This document shows, piece by piece, positions 1 through 10,719 of a stretch of DNA of 58,330 nucleotides (its first letter is position 1; every line of letters begins with the position of its first letter). The stretch spans positions 1 through 58,330 of the forward strand of contig SSNU01000195.1 in NCBI GenBank assembly GCA_012064415.1, given 5' to 3'. The notes under the pieces are model-generated. The model was given only the letters and a program-made list of their open reading frames with translations, searched no databases and was not told the DNA's origin. Source of the DNA: Gyrodactylus bullatarudis (lineage: Eukaryota > Platyhelminthes > Monogenea > Gyrodactylidea > Gyrodactylidae). The translations under genes and the position numbers were made by a program.

Positions 1-424
1 GCCCAAAAGATAATTTTTCAAAATACTTGTCCTACTTCAAAGTATGATTATAATCAGAAAAAACAGTTTCAACAGTCAAAAACAGGGTGTTTGCTTTCTC
101 GAGCACCAAAACTGGTGGAGAAGTGTAAGAAGGGGTTTCCTGAAATCTTTTTTATTCATTTTCAAGTGTGAAATAGAGATTTTTTTAGATTTACGATTTC
201 ATTAGAATTCGAATGGTATCCAACATGTGCTTCATAGCTTATATATCAAGCGTCTAAAAGCTCGATATTTTTTGAATAAATAAATAATGAATTGTTATAA
301 TTATTTCTAATATAAATGGTAATTGTAAAAGGTTCTCATGCGAAAAAACTGAATTGATGAAAAAAAATTAGTAATATTGACGACAACATAGATGTATGAG
401 TGAAGAAGAAATCAATCAGGAAAA
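1..424. other. AT-rich flank, no gene seen
   Basis: No coding region or clear repeat could be supported here. Short open frames on both strands are compositionally ordinary AT-rich sequence. The Penelope-like fragment begins near the right edge. Confidence 0.4.
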
Positions 425-1273
425 ACCTAAATATCTTCTTAGGTTGGTTAGAATTAAATAAAATGTCTGATACTATCAATACTTTCACTGATTTATACAT
501 CAGATATGTTGATGACACTTTTATTTTGATGAAGCCAAATGTTTCAGTAGACGATTTTTTCTTAAAGATGAATTCGTTTCATCCTAATATTAAATTTATG
601 ATAGAAAAAGAGTCTAATGAGAGTTTAAGTTTCTTAGATGTCAAACTAACTAGGAAGGAAGATGGGTCAATTCTAAGAAATATCTACAAGAAGAAGATGA
701 GAATGGTTATCCTAAAAGATTTGTAGACAAATTTATCAATATTTCTGATGATGTAGATGAGAGGGTCGACAGGGATGAAGGAGAAAAGACAACCATATTC
801 ATGAAACTTAATTTTAAAGGTGATGGTTTCAGTAATGATGTAAGGAGACGACTGGTTAATCTTATTGATCAACATTATGATAATATACAATTGAAAATTA
901 TATTTAAAACCCAAAGATTATTCAGTTTGATTCATAAGGATTTACTAAAGCCTGAAGAAAAGACTCTTTTGATTTACAAATTCCGATGCGACTGTGGACT
1001 CCACAGTGTGGAGCTTCTTATATAGGACGTACGATTAGGAAATTGTCAACTAGGTCAAATGATCATCTAAAGAAAGATACAGCAGTGACAAGACATATCA
1101 AACAGGAAAATCATGAGGCTTCGATTTCTAATTTCTCAATTTTGTATAAAAATGCGGGTAATGACAGCTTAGATTTGTGGGTGAATGAGAAATTCTTCAT
1201 CAATCACTTTAAACCAAACCTGTTTGTTCAAAAAAACTACTCTTATAACCTTCAATTACCATGGCCTTTGTGA
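425..1273 (+). pseudogene. Broken PLE polyprotein: RT end plus GIY-YIG endonuclease
   Basis: Three frames together encode the C-terminal half of a PLE polyprotein. Positions 427-700 give an RT palm with the catalytic YIRYVDDTF motif and the following SFLDVKLTR segment. Positions 700-1000 give the thumb/linker (FVDKF, then KGDGFSNDVRRRL and KPEEKTLLIYKF). Positions 1005-1273 give a GIY-YIG endonuclease (ASYIGRTIRKLSTRS) with the downstream DHLKKDTAV..H pattern, ending in NYSYNLQLPWPL and a stop. There is one break near 700-720, where RT sequence is also missing, and another at about 998-1012. At the second break a 14 bp insertion partly duplicates the CDCG codons and shifts the frame just before YIG. 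In intact relatives this protein reverse-transcribes its RNA at a nick made by the endonuclease. No intact protein is possible from this copy. Confidence 0.88.
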
Positions 1274-1435
1274 GCTTTTTCACTTTTCTCTTCTCTGTTG
1301 CTATTTATTGAAGAGTTTTGGTATTTTTTCAGCTCACATTATATTCTTATATTTTTCAACTTTTACTATACTTCTTTCAAAATTTGTAAAATATTATTTT
1401 CAATGAATTTTAAACTTTTATCATTATTTATGTGT

Positions 1436-1472
1436 CACTACTGATGGACCATAAAGAAATGTACATTTAGTG
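1436..1472 (+). ncRNA. Hammerhead-like motif in PLE tail, copy 1
   Basis: CACTA, then CTGATGG, an 8 nt spacer, GAAATGTACATT and TAGTG. CACTA pairs exactly with TAGTG (stem I). A-TG-TA-CA-T can form a 3 bp stem III with a 2 nt loop. The core resembles CUGAUGA...GAAA of hammerhead ribozymes, with G in place of the last A here. No convincing stem II is visible. PLEs in other animals are known to carry hammerhead motifs in their terminal regions; calling this one is inference. Confidence 0.4.
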
Positions 1473-1496
1473 AATAAAAAATCTTTTCTCATATAT

Positions 1497-1580
1497 CTAC
1501 AAACCCAAACTGTGTTCAAAAAATCTATTCCTTTAATCTTCAAATACTCTGACCTATGTGAGCTTTTTACACTTTTTTTC
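1497..1580 (+). mobile_element. Second PLE tail fragment, joined behind the first
   Basis: This stretch repeats, with small indels, the sequence that encodes the last residues of the GIY-YIG protein (KPN-L-C/F-VQK...YS-NLQ-WP) and the following TGTGAGCTTTTT tail seen at 1205-1280. It sits directly behind the tail of the first copy, in the same orientation. That is what a head-to-tail PLE pair, a common PLE arrangement, would leave after decay. Confidence 0.6.
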
Positions 1581-3870
1581 CTTCGGTGGACCAATCAGAT
1601 TTAAGTAAATTTAAATTCAGTGAAGAAACACCTTTTAATAAAGCTTAATAACTTCGAGACCGGGAAGGGCATAAACTCAGACGATGCATCAATGGAAAGT
1701 GCGCTAGATTCAGCACCAGATTTGCTCCGGAAACCTAAAAAATTTCTTTTTTGGAATACATTTTAATTGATTTATTTATCCCAAAATTGATACTAATTTT
1801 TCATATCTTGTATTAGCATTACAAAGATTAGAAGATTCATTTTTCAGGCAGTATGATAGAATTAATGCATGTAACCTCCGATTGGACTGGATTAATAATT
1901 CCAAATACATTATTATTATCGTATTTCTTATATGATCCATTTGACACATTTTTACACTGAAAAAGACATTTAACATATGTAAATATGCAAGTCTACAGAG
2001 GTATTTACAAATGACAAAAGAATTAATCTCCCTAATAAGACTCATGTATGTTAATCCTTTTTGTATTTGTAAAGAATTAAATAAAACAAAAAAGAATAAA
2101 ATTAATATATATATTTATGATACTCTGAATATATATTTTTAAAATTTTGTGTATTATGGTCAATGCATTACGTAAAAAATGTATCTTAGTCATAATTTCT
2201 TAAAATTTGTCCTGAATTCTGTGTTATACACCTAAATGCTTCAATTTCTTTTACTTGAGGTAGTCTTGATCTCTTAATCCCTTCTCTAAATGAGAAACTT
2301 TTGATCTATTACACGCCGATTTCACTAATTTATTTCAAGATTTAAAAAAATTTAGATTAAATAAATCTTGGACGATATTTATGCCAAAATGTGCAAAGCT
2401 AGAAATAAATTCAATTCCGTTTCATTTCCGTCTGTAGCACTGGTATTGAGTGAAAATAAAATTATGAAATGGTGATTGCAAAGTTTATTTATTGAAAATT
2501 GATAAGGTTTGCCCTTTTCGTGGATTCTCAAATCCCAAATGATAAACTAACCTGATAAAGAAACTCATTGCATGTTTTCATGTTATCAGAGTCAAAAAAA
2601 GGCAAATGCTATATCTGTTTGAATATTTGTTCTCTCCCATTGTTCCATAGACTTGAAAGCAGAAATGCAAATCAATTCTTCCTTTCAAGTTAAGTTAGAG
2701 TCATCATTTCAATGTTTAACTGAAGGATGTTCTTTTATACACTTTTTTTCCTTGTGAGGATCCATTTTGTCCAGGCGAGGCACTGCATTGAGAAGAAGAT
2801 GTAAATTTCTGTGTTTGCAAATACAGAATGTAAAATTATTGATAGATTTTTTCAATTTTTCTTCATTTTTTCTCACTCTTGACTGATTGCGTCATCATCT
2901 GGATTATTCGCTTTCATGTGAACAAGAAGAGAAGGGAAATGCAAAAATAACATACTTAACGTATGTTGAGCAATAGCATAGGGAGAAAATGTCATATTTT
3001 TTCCTGCTCAGCATAGATAGATAGATAGTTCAATCGAAAAGAGTGGACTTGGTTTGTAACAACAAACTGAATTCACCTAAACATACACAGAAGAAAAGAC
3101 AAACACTTTGATTTCGGTCCCCAGAGATGAAGAAAGTATAAGGATACATTTATATATATTCAAAGAATGAAACGGGAAGGAAATAAATGTTACTAAAAAA
3201 CAATTAGAAGTGAGTATTTGGCCTCGGAATAGCTTATGGATTTTCATGCAAGGAGGCTGAAACATATGGGTATTGGGAATTATAAAATTTTTATATCATT
3301 TAACAAAAGATTTATGCAAATTTATGAAATGGAAACAATTTACTCATTTTTTAGATTGAAATTTACATTTAGTGAAGGATGATGATTCAAATTAGAACTT
3401 TCCTTCCGCGTCTCAATCTCAATCAAAGTTCAAGAATGTGTCAGTTGTGAGAAAAAAATGCGATGGATTAAATAATTAGTAATGTAAAAATGCGAATACT
3501 CCTCTTTTTCTTTTTTTCAAATAGCGTCTGTCAAATGAATACAACTACAGAAGTAGTGTACTATTTCTTGCGTATTCTTTCCCAATACTCCTAGTTATGA
3601 TTATTCTTTGCATTCTCTCCGGGCAAATAGTTTATCAAGTTGAAAGAAAAATAGGACGATTGCTTCAACTTTATTCGGGTTTTAAGGTTTTCAGCGATAT
3701 GGGCTAATCCATTGCCAAATAAGACAAACCTCTGGGATATATTACCTAGGCACCTATAACGTATTATTATTATGGACCAAAGAATACATCAAATGATTCC
3801 ACTATACGTGAAGACTCTTTACTGATTGACTGTAAATTTTTTAAAACATCATCAGTGGCAAAACTTTAAA
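1581..3870. other. Intergenic, no gene seen
   Basis: No supported gene. There is a small (ATAG)n run at about 3013-3028. The 89-residue minus-strand frame at 1776-2045 and the 62-residue frame at 3077-3265 match nothing I recognise and look like chance open frames. Confidence 0.4.
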
Positions 3871-3879
3871 TATAGGTTG

Positions 3880-4350
3880 TCTTTAAAACTCAGATATTGT
3901 TTTGCCGTATTTATAAAGAATTATTGAGACCTAAAAGAGAAGAGTCTACGGATTTATAAATTTCAATGTGACTACAGACTGCAGTGCAGAGATACTTATA
4001 TAGGACATACAATTAGAAAGATACAGCAGTAACCGGGATGAGCATGAGGTTTTTATTTCAAAAATTTTCGATTCCGTAGTGTCAACAGTATAGAAAGGAG
4101 AATTTCTTCATAGACCAGTATTAACTAGACTTGTGTTTAAAATATATTCAACTACCTTGGCCTAGGTGAGCTCTATTACTTTTATCTCCACTGTTACTAA
4201 TTATTGGAGAGTTTTGGTGTTTTTTCAGCTTACATTTTATTCTGACTTTCTTTAACTTTTACTATTTCTTTCATAATTTTTAAATTATAATCTTGACTTG
4301 TATTAGGACTTTTAGACGAAGTATTGCGACTAATGATGTCTTTTTTCTAC
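3880..4350 (+). mobile_element. Decayed PLE family 1 remnant
   Basis: A degenerate copy of the linker, GIY-YIG and tail. Recognisable pieces are TTTATAAATTTCAATGTGAC (the YKFQCD segment), ACTTATATAGGACATACAATTA (the YIGRTIRK segment, with the downstream part deleted), CCTTGGCCTA near the C-terminus, and the shared tail at about 4190-4300, where TTATTGGAGAGTTTTGGTGT is nearly identical to other copies. A decayed hammerhead-like motif (ACTAATGATG) is at about 4329. An inverted piece of the same motif (CATCATCAGTGGCAA) lies upstream at 3845-3862. Confidence 0.72.
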
Positions 4351-5300
4351 CTTTCTAAATATTCTATTTACTAAACAGTGTTTAGTTTTAGGTTAAAATT
4401 ATATTGTACCGAAAAAATGAGTGACAGGCTTCAAAATTTTAATTTTTCAAGGGGTTAAACACGTCTCTAGGTCATCAAAAGAAAAAACTCCAATATTATC
4501 CATTAGGGATATATATATGTTTTTAGTTTTATTTACAGAACTGACAATAAAATATGAATGTATTATTAGACAAACGATTGTCAGTCTAGATGATTTTAAT
4601 CCTAAAAATCTTGGAAAGCTATAATAATACCTGAACCTTTCCTTGTCATCCACAGTTTTGCTTTCCGGCTTACTTTCCCTAGTTGATATGATATCCTCCC
4701 AAATTGATGGAACAAAATGCATCAGTTCCTATCAACATCTAGTTATTTTATTAAATTATCATTCATTATTGTTGTAGTTATAAAATGGATTTGTACAAAA
4801 AAGGCTGTGGATGAGGATGAATAAAAATTAGTTGTTTTTGTTGTCAGTCTTTTTCCATCTACATCTTCGTCTTCTTCATCTCGCTAGAGATTTGATAATT
4901 TATGCTAGAATGAATTTGTATTATGATTATCTAATCTATTCTACAAGTAATATGAAAAAGGAAAATACTTTAAAAAACTTGTGTGCTGTTCTTGTTGTTG
5001 AGATGTATGGAAAATTGTATTATTTTCCTTATCAAATTTTCCTCAGCCTTTTTGTGTTGCTAAATTGAATTATTAGCAAACAATAGGCGACATCTAGGCT
5101 AAGCAAAATAATAGCCTATATCAAACACATCTTGATTGGTAAACACAAACTATGGCATGTTTGATACACAATCATCTTATCTAATCGAATATTCATTAGA
5201 ATTAGTTCTGAAATGACTGAATAAATTGATGATATTAAATTTTTTATACTTTAAATTATCATAATAGGTTTTTATTTAAACAAAATACACAAAAGTGAGA
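4351..5300. other. Intergenic, no gene seen
   Basis: Short open frames on both strands (for example 4421-4624 plus and 4447-4722 minus) overlap each other and resemble nothing known. Nothing else stands out. Confidence 0.35.
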
Positions 5301-5309
5301 TATAAATTT

Positions 5310-5548
5310 GAGGTATTTGCAAAATTAGTCCATAGTACATGCGTTTAATCAGATTTAGTCTAAACTTTTCCATACCTGCATGTATTTAATTTTCACATTT
5401 AGTCTATTTTTAATATATTTTTTTCAGAACTAGTCTACATTTGTTCACATTTAGTTTTAGTATTTAGAATTTAGTCAAAAAATATCTTTGATAGTTCAAA
5501 TCTAGTATGGTTTTCAAAAATAATAATCTCATAATTTCTCTTCGGATC
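5310..5548 (+). repeat. Left terminal inverted repeat of the MULE
   Basis: Matches the reverse complement of about 6114-6369 nearly base for base, including TAGTCCATAGTACATGCG near the tip and CATAATTTCTCTTCGGAT at the inner end. Confidence 0.88.
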
Positions 5549-5753
5549 CTTTTAAAAATTTTGTCAGTTTACATTTTCGATTTAGGCATATGACATCAAA
5601 CATGGCTGAGTCTGCAAACTCAGCGCTCAAAGATATACGTAGCCTTCATCCATTTCATTCTATTTATAAATTTTGCTTGAAGACTTCCGAAAAGTTTCAA
5701 ACAAGGTCAACTTTCTAAAACACTGCACTACAAGAATTTTGTCCAAAATTTAA

Positions 5754-6215
5754 CGATTACTTCTTGCCTGCATCAATTGCTGTTCGAAAGCTTTAAGTTC
5801 TGAATGTCAAAATTTAAACTTATTCAATGTTGATTCAGAAGCCAATTCTGATATCATTCGTGTTGTGAATCTTGAAAAAGTGTGGTGTTCATGTGGTTCT
5901 ATTAGTTTATCTGGCTATCCATGTATTAATCTACTTGCAGTCATATTGAATGAGAACTTAGATATCAAATCATACATTCATACTGCTTTTCTAACAAAAT
6001 CGCTCAGAACAGTTTATGCTTGTGACATTGAATACATTATGCTCTCAAAATTATTGGAATACTCTCTGTCAGACGTAAAAGAGGAAGGCCTTCCATCAAA
6101 TATCGTAAACAAGAATCCGAAGAGAAATTATGAGATTTTTATATTTATAAATATACTATTTTTGAAAACCATACTAGATTTGAACTATCAAAGATATTTT
6201 TTGACTAAATTCTAA
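5754..6215 (+). pseudogene. MULE transposase C-terminal remnant with SWIM-like motif
   Basis: The frame is open from 5754 to the stop at 6215. It contains EKVWCSCGSISLSGYPCINLL, which follows the SWIM zinc-binding pattern CxC...CxH found at the C-terminus of Mutator/FAR1-type transposases, except that the expected histidine is asparagine. SWIM domains in these proteins probably help bind DNA. The last part of the frame runs into the right inverted repeat, so its final residues are not ancestral protein. The DDE catalytic core that should precede it is missing. With the altered zinc ligand, this is best read as a leftover of a MULE transposase and not a working gene. Confidence 0.65.
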
Positions 6216-6369
6216 ATACTAAAACTAAATGTGAACAAATGTAGACTAGTTCTGAAAAAAATATATTAAAAATAGACTAAATGTGAAAATTAAATACATG
6301 CAGGTATGGAAAAGTTTAGACTAAATCTGATTAAACGCATGTACTATGGACTAATTTTGCAAATACCTC
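6114..6369 (-). repeat. Right terminal inverted repeat of the MULE
   Basis: Reverse complement of the left repeat, with a roughly 15 bp extra segment near 6145-6160. The MULE ORF ends inside it. Confidence 0.88.
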
Positions 6370-6590
6370 TATAAATTAATAGTCGTTTAATGTCCCTTCA
6401 TGTCTCAAATTATTTTTTCATCACACAAATAAGGAAATTTGTAACCTTAAAGAAATAATTACTCGGATTTTGAATCTTAATTCAGTTTTGAAAGATTCAT
6501 TTATAAGATAATAGAGATTGAAATTGGCATTTTTTGAGCTCTTCTAAATACATATTTGGAAAATTAGAAAAAAGATATATATTTATGTAC

Positions 6591-6677
6591 ATTTCACAAA
6601 GCATCATCAGTGGCAATACTTTAAAATTCAACTTATATCATTTTTAAAGTATTGCCACTGATGATGCTTTGTGAAAT
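6591..6677. repeat. Perfect 36 bp inverted repeat of the PLE hammerhead-like region
   Basis: Positions 6591-6626 are the exact reverse complement of 6642-6677, separated by 15 bp. Each arm contains the PLE-tail motif TTGCCACTGATGATGC followed by a GAAAT. Two PLE tails are therefore fused tail to tail as a hairpin. Perfect arms suggest a recent origin or upkeep by gene conversion. Confidence 0.85.
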
Positions 6678-6689
6678 ACATATTCTTAT

Positions 6690-8975
6690 AGCTTAATAAA
6701 ACATGTTCCTTTCTAATGAAAAGCGAAAAAAAAAATTTTAAGCATTTTTCAGTTAAAAATATCGCTCAAGAAAGTGTTGTGTTCCACTGGTGGAAAAATG
6801 GTAAATGAAGGGCTAAAATAATTGAATTGGTAAGAAGAAATTCTTTTTGAGACAATTCATTATGCTAAGCTTCGGCTTAAGAGTACTACTCAATGATCTT
6901 ACTATCGGGATCAGCGTTTACATTTACACAACGTCAACTCTGAAGTATTTTGAATTTTATATTTATCAAGGTTTTAAATGAACGATGAATAAACACTAAT
7001 AAAAAGATGATAATTATTATGTTTGTTTGAACAAGTTATTTTTGAATAAAAATTCTTAACTGAATTTTTCTAGCAGAGGCAGAATGACGCATTCCTAATT
7101 TGAGATCAAGATCATGAATCATCGTTATATCCAAGTTTTGAATTGAACAAAATTTTCTCACAGGAATCAGCCTCATTAGAATAGGAGACATTTTTTTTCA
7201 AAAAATACTTGCTTGATAATCAATAGATCGGATAGATGAACTTAATTATGATGAATGATTAATACAAAAATTAAGTGTCTGAAACAGGAATTTTCCTACT
7301 CAACCAACTACTATTCAATAGGATTCTCAAAAAAGTATTATCAAAGTTGAAATTCATAAAAAATGCTAATTAGATAGGCTGAAAAACGATTGGGTGATGA
7401 TTAAGACAAGAAAATCATCATCTTTTGTAGAGATTCTCTATCCAGGAATAATATGATGCAACTTTTATTACCAAAACTGTTTATTCTTTTTTATATTGTT
7501 GATGATATGAAGAGATGCGAAATCATGGATGAGCCATTACGCTCGCAAAAATGAGTCAAATAAGTTGTCATTCTTTCGTAAGAACCAGAGAAATAAAAAC
7601 TCATTTAGAGTCACTTTGTGTGATTTATTCAAGAGAGTTTCAAAATGTGCTAATTAGATCACAAAGGTGAGAGTAATCTATTGACGAGATGAAGTTTCAG
7701 CCTTTTAATCCCAGTGATCAGTAGATTGATCTTCTTTAAAATTTAACCCAATCACTAGAAAAAGAGAAGGATCCGATCAAAAGCGGAAAATATCTGATTT
7801 ATTTTTTCACCAAAAATTTAAAAAAATATTCCTTCTCAACTCTTTTCTATTTTCTGAATCAAGACTTGGTGTCAAAAAAAGCTTGGACTAGTTATAATTG
7901 CACTGTTAACTTAAATTTTTAGTATTGAAAATCTGTTTCAATAACTCTTCCAAGATAATAGAAGAAAAGAATTTCTGAGTAAATAGTTTGATAAGTTATC
8001 AATTAACTGTTGGGGAAATTTCCAATTAAAAATACTAGTCTACTTAGTTTAAAAATTTCGCCATCTATCAATCATTATTCTATTCACTTTTGGTTTTAAT
8101 TCTATATGAAAAGTCGAATAAACCAATCATGCATGATATAAATTCATTTTCGCTACGAATTCAGTATAGAATTTCATCTCAAGAAAAGCTAAATCTTCTG
8201 TCTCCTACAACAGTTTTTAAAAGTATTGTTCTTATAACCCTTGCTTAGAAGGTAAGTTCAATACATACCTTTTTCTCAGTATAATTCCAACAGTTCCCTG
8301 AAGAATTGTACATTGTAGAGATCATTTCTAACGCTCAAACACAAAATGAATGATGAATAGTAATAGCTGGCAACGAGAAAATCTGATGATCAGAAATTAA
8401 TTCTAGGATCAAATCAATCATTTGTTTAGCTTTCTGTGTTGCTGACTAACCAAGAAATGTATATGAGGCCAAACTGAGATGGAGAAAAATAATGTACTCA
8501 TACTTTGCCTTATCCTTTATCCTTAGAATTCTGCGAGAATATTTATGCATTCTTGCCTCTTTTATTCTCTGAATATCCTAATAATGGTAATACATTTTTA
8601 CCACGAAATTTGAGCATAAATTTACTTTACCAAATTCTAATTTTTATAAACAGAATGTATAAAATACACACAAATAGTAATGTTTATTTTGCCGTTTCTA
8701 GGGATTTTACTCTTGAACTGATTTCCTTATAAAACTTAAGATTCTCATTTAAAGTTTCGATATAAAACGAGTGATATGAATCACATTTTCTTGTTTTCAT
8801 CATGCCGATAATAAAAAAATCCTTTCGAAAAAAACTCACTTTGTAATTCAGAAAAATATTCATAAGAAAAAGACTGACATCTACACTACGCGAGTTCGAT
8901 AAAGTTGAATTAGTAATTGGATAAAGTAAGGATAAGAAATTCCTGAAGAATGGACTAATGAAATAGAAGATGCGA
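6690..8975. other. Intergenic, no gene seen
   Basis: No supported gene. A piece at 8722-8765 (GATTCTCATTTAAAGTTTCG) recurs at 10037-10056, so part of this stretch is dispersed repeat. The 75-residue plus-strand frame at 8505-8732 has no recognisable domain. Confidence 0.35.
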
Positions 8976-8979
8976 ATTT

Positions 8980-9110
8980 GAGTCTGAACGAGATGGTTAT
9001 CTCAGTATATTTGTTGACAATTTCATGAAATTATCTATGGATAAATGAGGTTTTCGAAACAGATGCATTGGAGAAAACGACTATTTTTATGAAATTTAAA
9101 TAGCTTAAAT
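8980..9110 (+). mobile_element. Decayed PLE family 1 linker fragment
   Basis: Reads DGYLSIFVDNFMKLS, then a stop, then ALEKTTIFMKFK and a stop. This parallels the NGYPKRFVDKFINIS...EGEKTTIFMKLN segment of the PLE at 700-815. Only this linker piece is recognisable. Confidence 0.6.
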
Positions 9111-9639
9111 TGAAATGGCTTGAAAAATCAGAAACTGGTTTCGAATTCGTTTACAACTGTTCTAAGGCAATATTTTGGAATAGAAATTACCCAGCTGACT
9201 CAATTTTGGATTCTGCATCGAATGGAGTTTAATTTTATGAGTTTGGATCCAAAATAGTGGACTCTGTTATCATAGATAAAAGATATGACTGAGAAAATCT
9301 GTCTCTGGTAATAGAGATTTTCAAATTTGAAAAATTTGAACCTTAAAAAAAACATAAGAAGAAGCACTCAAAGTGGACTCAAAGTAATACTGTATTACTG
9401 TCCCAAAGTAATAGTTCTATCACACGTCATTTTAGCAACTCATTATTATTCATTCAAGCCTCAGAAAATATTTTGTTTACCACCCATTCGATAGAAAATT
9501 TATTAATCTCCTGGAATACGCAAAGATCTTGGCTCTATCATTCGTCAAAATCACGCTATACTAATTTAAAGAGAGTTGTTTTTTTTCGAAAACCCACTTC
9601 CTAGGGTTATAGAAAAAAAAACTTTTCACGAGGATTCAT

Positions 9640-9716
9640 ACCTCTAGAGCTCAAATATGCAATCGCCCGAACTCAATCTGCTAAAGCTACCTGTTTTTGG
9701 ATCAAAAAATGAATCT
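9640..9716 (+). repeat. Dispersed repeat shared with 58005-58080
   Basis: AACTCAATCTGCTAAAGCTA and CTGTTTTTGGAT here match AACTCTATCTGCTAATGCTA and CTGTTTTTGGAT near the right end of the window. Both copies lie next to PLE sequence, so this may be part of, or a favoured neighbour of, a PLE family. Confidence 0.6.
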
Positions 9717-9819
9717 GGGACTTTAAGGGTTAAATTCGTGACATTACTCATTAGTAGAGGGGTTTTAATGTTTTAGACAGATCATCTTCTATAATTACTT
9801 TATTAGGAAGTTCACTGTA

Positions 9820-9970
9820 TTCATTAAGTTTGATTCATGAAGATATGCTGAAGGCAGAGCAGATGACTCTATTATTTTACAAATTCCAGTGTGATTGTGG
9901 CGCCTCATAAACAGGTAGAACTATAAAGAAATTCATCATTGGTTATTTTATAAAACGAATTTATAAGCGA
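9820..9970 (+). mobile_element. Decayed PLE family 1 GIY-YIG fragment
   Basis: Encodes, with stops, LIHEDMLKAEQMTLLFYKFQ, then CDCGAS, a stop and TGRTIKKF. This corresponds to LIHKDLLKPEEKTLLIYKF...CGASYIGRTIRK of the PLE at 930-1050. It stops at the edge of the CGCCAGGTCAATCTC repeat that also borders the insertion at 18.2 kb. Confidence 0.72.
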
Positions 9971-9987
9971 AATATATGCTTCGCCAG

Positions 9988-10500
9988 GTCAATCTCTAAT
10001 CCTGGTTTGATTAAATAATATTTACTGATTTCCTTAGATTCTCATTTAAAGTTTCGATGTTTACCAAGTTTTTAATGAATAAATAGTTAATGAAAATTTG
10101 CAAAATTAATTTACAAAACTTCCAATTGATGAAAAACCAAATAACTTCTCCATTCTTCATTTGTTTAAGTATAGAAGGATAATTAAAAATCGATTGGGCA
10201 AAGGTAACTGCAAAAGAGATGGGCATAGCCATGACTTAAGAAGAAGACTGAACACACTTGTAAATTAAAATTATAATAACATAAAATTGCAGGTTGTATT
10301 CAAAATCGCAAGTTTGATCAAATTTAAACTTAAAGACAGGCTAGCAATAAGAATCCACGAGCATCTCAACAAGAATTCTATTCGAATAGTTCTTCAATCA
10401 AAAAAAAATTTGGATAGATGCAGGTGTGAGGCAAATGCCCAAACGAAAACCTAACAGACATTAAAGGGATTCGTTTTTATTTCATTGATGTTAAAAAGCC
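9988..10500 (+). mobile_element. Rearranged PLE family 2 copy
   Basis: Starts with the CGCCAGGTCAATCTCTAATC boundary repeat also seen at 18168 and, inverted, at 18950. Next comes a family 2 tail in minus orientation (10070-10213, CACTTCCAATTGATGAAAAACC type, ending at the reverse complement of LQLPWP). It is fused head-on to family 2 coding sequence in plus orientation (10228-10450; HDLRRRLNTLVN, LQVVFKI, IRIHEHLNKNSIR). The GIY-YIG centre is deleted. The 18.2 kb copy has the same borders, so the two share an ancestor or an insertion mode. Confidence 0.65.
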
Positions 10501-10517
10501 CTTAGTCTCTTTGTCAT
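10465..10517 (+). repeat. Dispersed repeat shared with 55937-55992
   Basis: TATTTCATTGATGTTAAAAA followed by GCC, then TCTTTGTCATTCAG, occurs in both places. Each copy abuts PLE debris. Confidence 0.65.
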
Positions 10518-10685
10518 TCAGAAAAATTACTACAAAACAAGAGTGGGCGAATGTTCTATAGAGTAGCGACTAAATGAACCAATGAATTTTTTGTTAAATT
10601 TTGAAATATTTATTTTTTTTTTACGATACCTATATTACCAGTTTCTTTGGAGTTGAGTGGCCAATGAGTTTCGCAACCGATTTTG

Positions 10686-10716
10686 TTACCACTGATGCTT
10701 TAAGAAACACAATGTT
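10686..10716 (+). ncRNA. Hammerhead-like PLE-tail motif, decayed copy
   Basis: TTACCACTGATGCTTTAAGA with the following AA is the same core as at 17716-17750, but lacks the palindromic TGTACA stem III and the 3' stem I strand. It is a fragment, unlikely to be active. Confidence 0.35.
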
Positions 10717-10719
10717 ATT

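Larger units (their letters stand above)
425..1485 (+). mobile_element. 5'-truncated Penelope-like retroelement, family 1
   Basis: This is the 3' half of a Penelope-like element. It holds the end of the reverse transcriptase (from the YVDD region), the linker, a GIY-YIG endonuclease ending in LQLPWPL, and a tail of about 200 bp. The tail (about 1273-1485) recurs in reverse orientation at 58155-58330 and, more diverged, at 17716-17930, 4160-4345 and 53615-53850, so it is a shared terminal (pLTR-like) region and not local sequence. A hammerhead-like motif lies at 1436-1472. The 5' end is lost, as is usual for target-primed insertions. Frame breaks make this a dead copy. Confidence 0.88.
5310..6369 (+). 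mobile_element. Mutator-like (MULE) non-autonomous element with long TIRs
   Basis: The element starts GAGGTATTTGCAAAATTAGT and ends with its reverse complement. Inverted repeats run from 5310 to about 5548 and from about 6114 to 6369 (about 240 and 255 bp). They are almost identical except for a roughly 15 bp indel. The element is flanked by TATAAATTT (5301-5309) and TATAAATTA (6370-6378), a 9 bp target duplication with one mismatch, or 8 bp exact. Long TIRs and an 8-10 bp duplication are typical of Mutator-like elements. The interior encodes a SWIM-like zinc-binding remnant, which supports the same assignment. The catalytic transposase core is absent. Confidence 0.85.

Noticed and set aside
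1641..1740. Locally GC-richer stretch that could be a tRNA-derived SINE head
   Set aside because: No A and B box pair or cloverleaf could be drawn.
10011..10232. Minus-strand 73-residue frame
   Set aside because: It lies in the family 2 PLE tail, which is non-coding in the better copy at 18220-18322.
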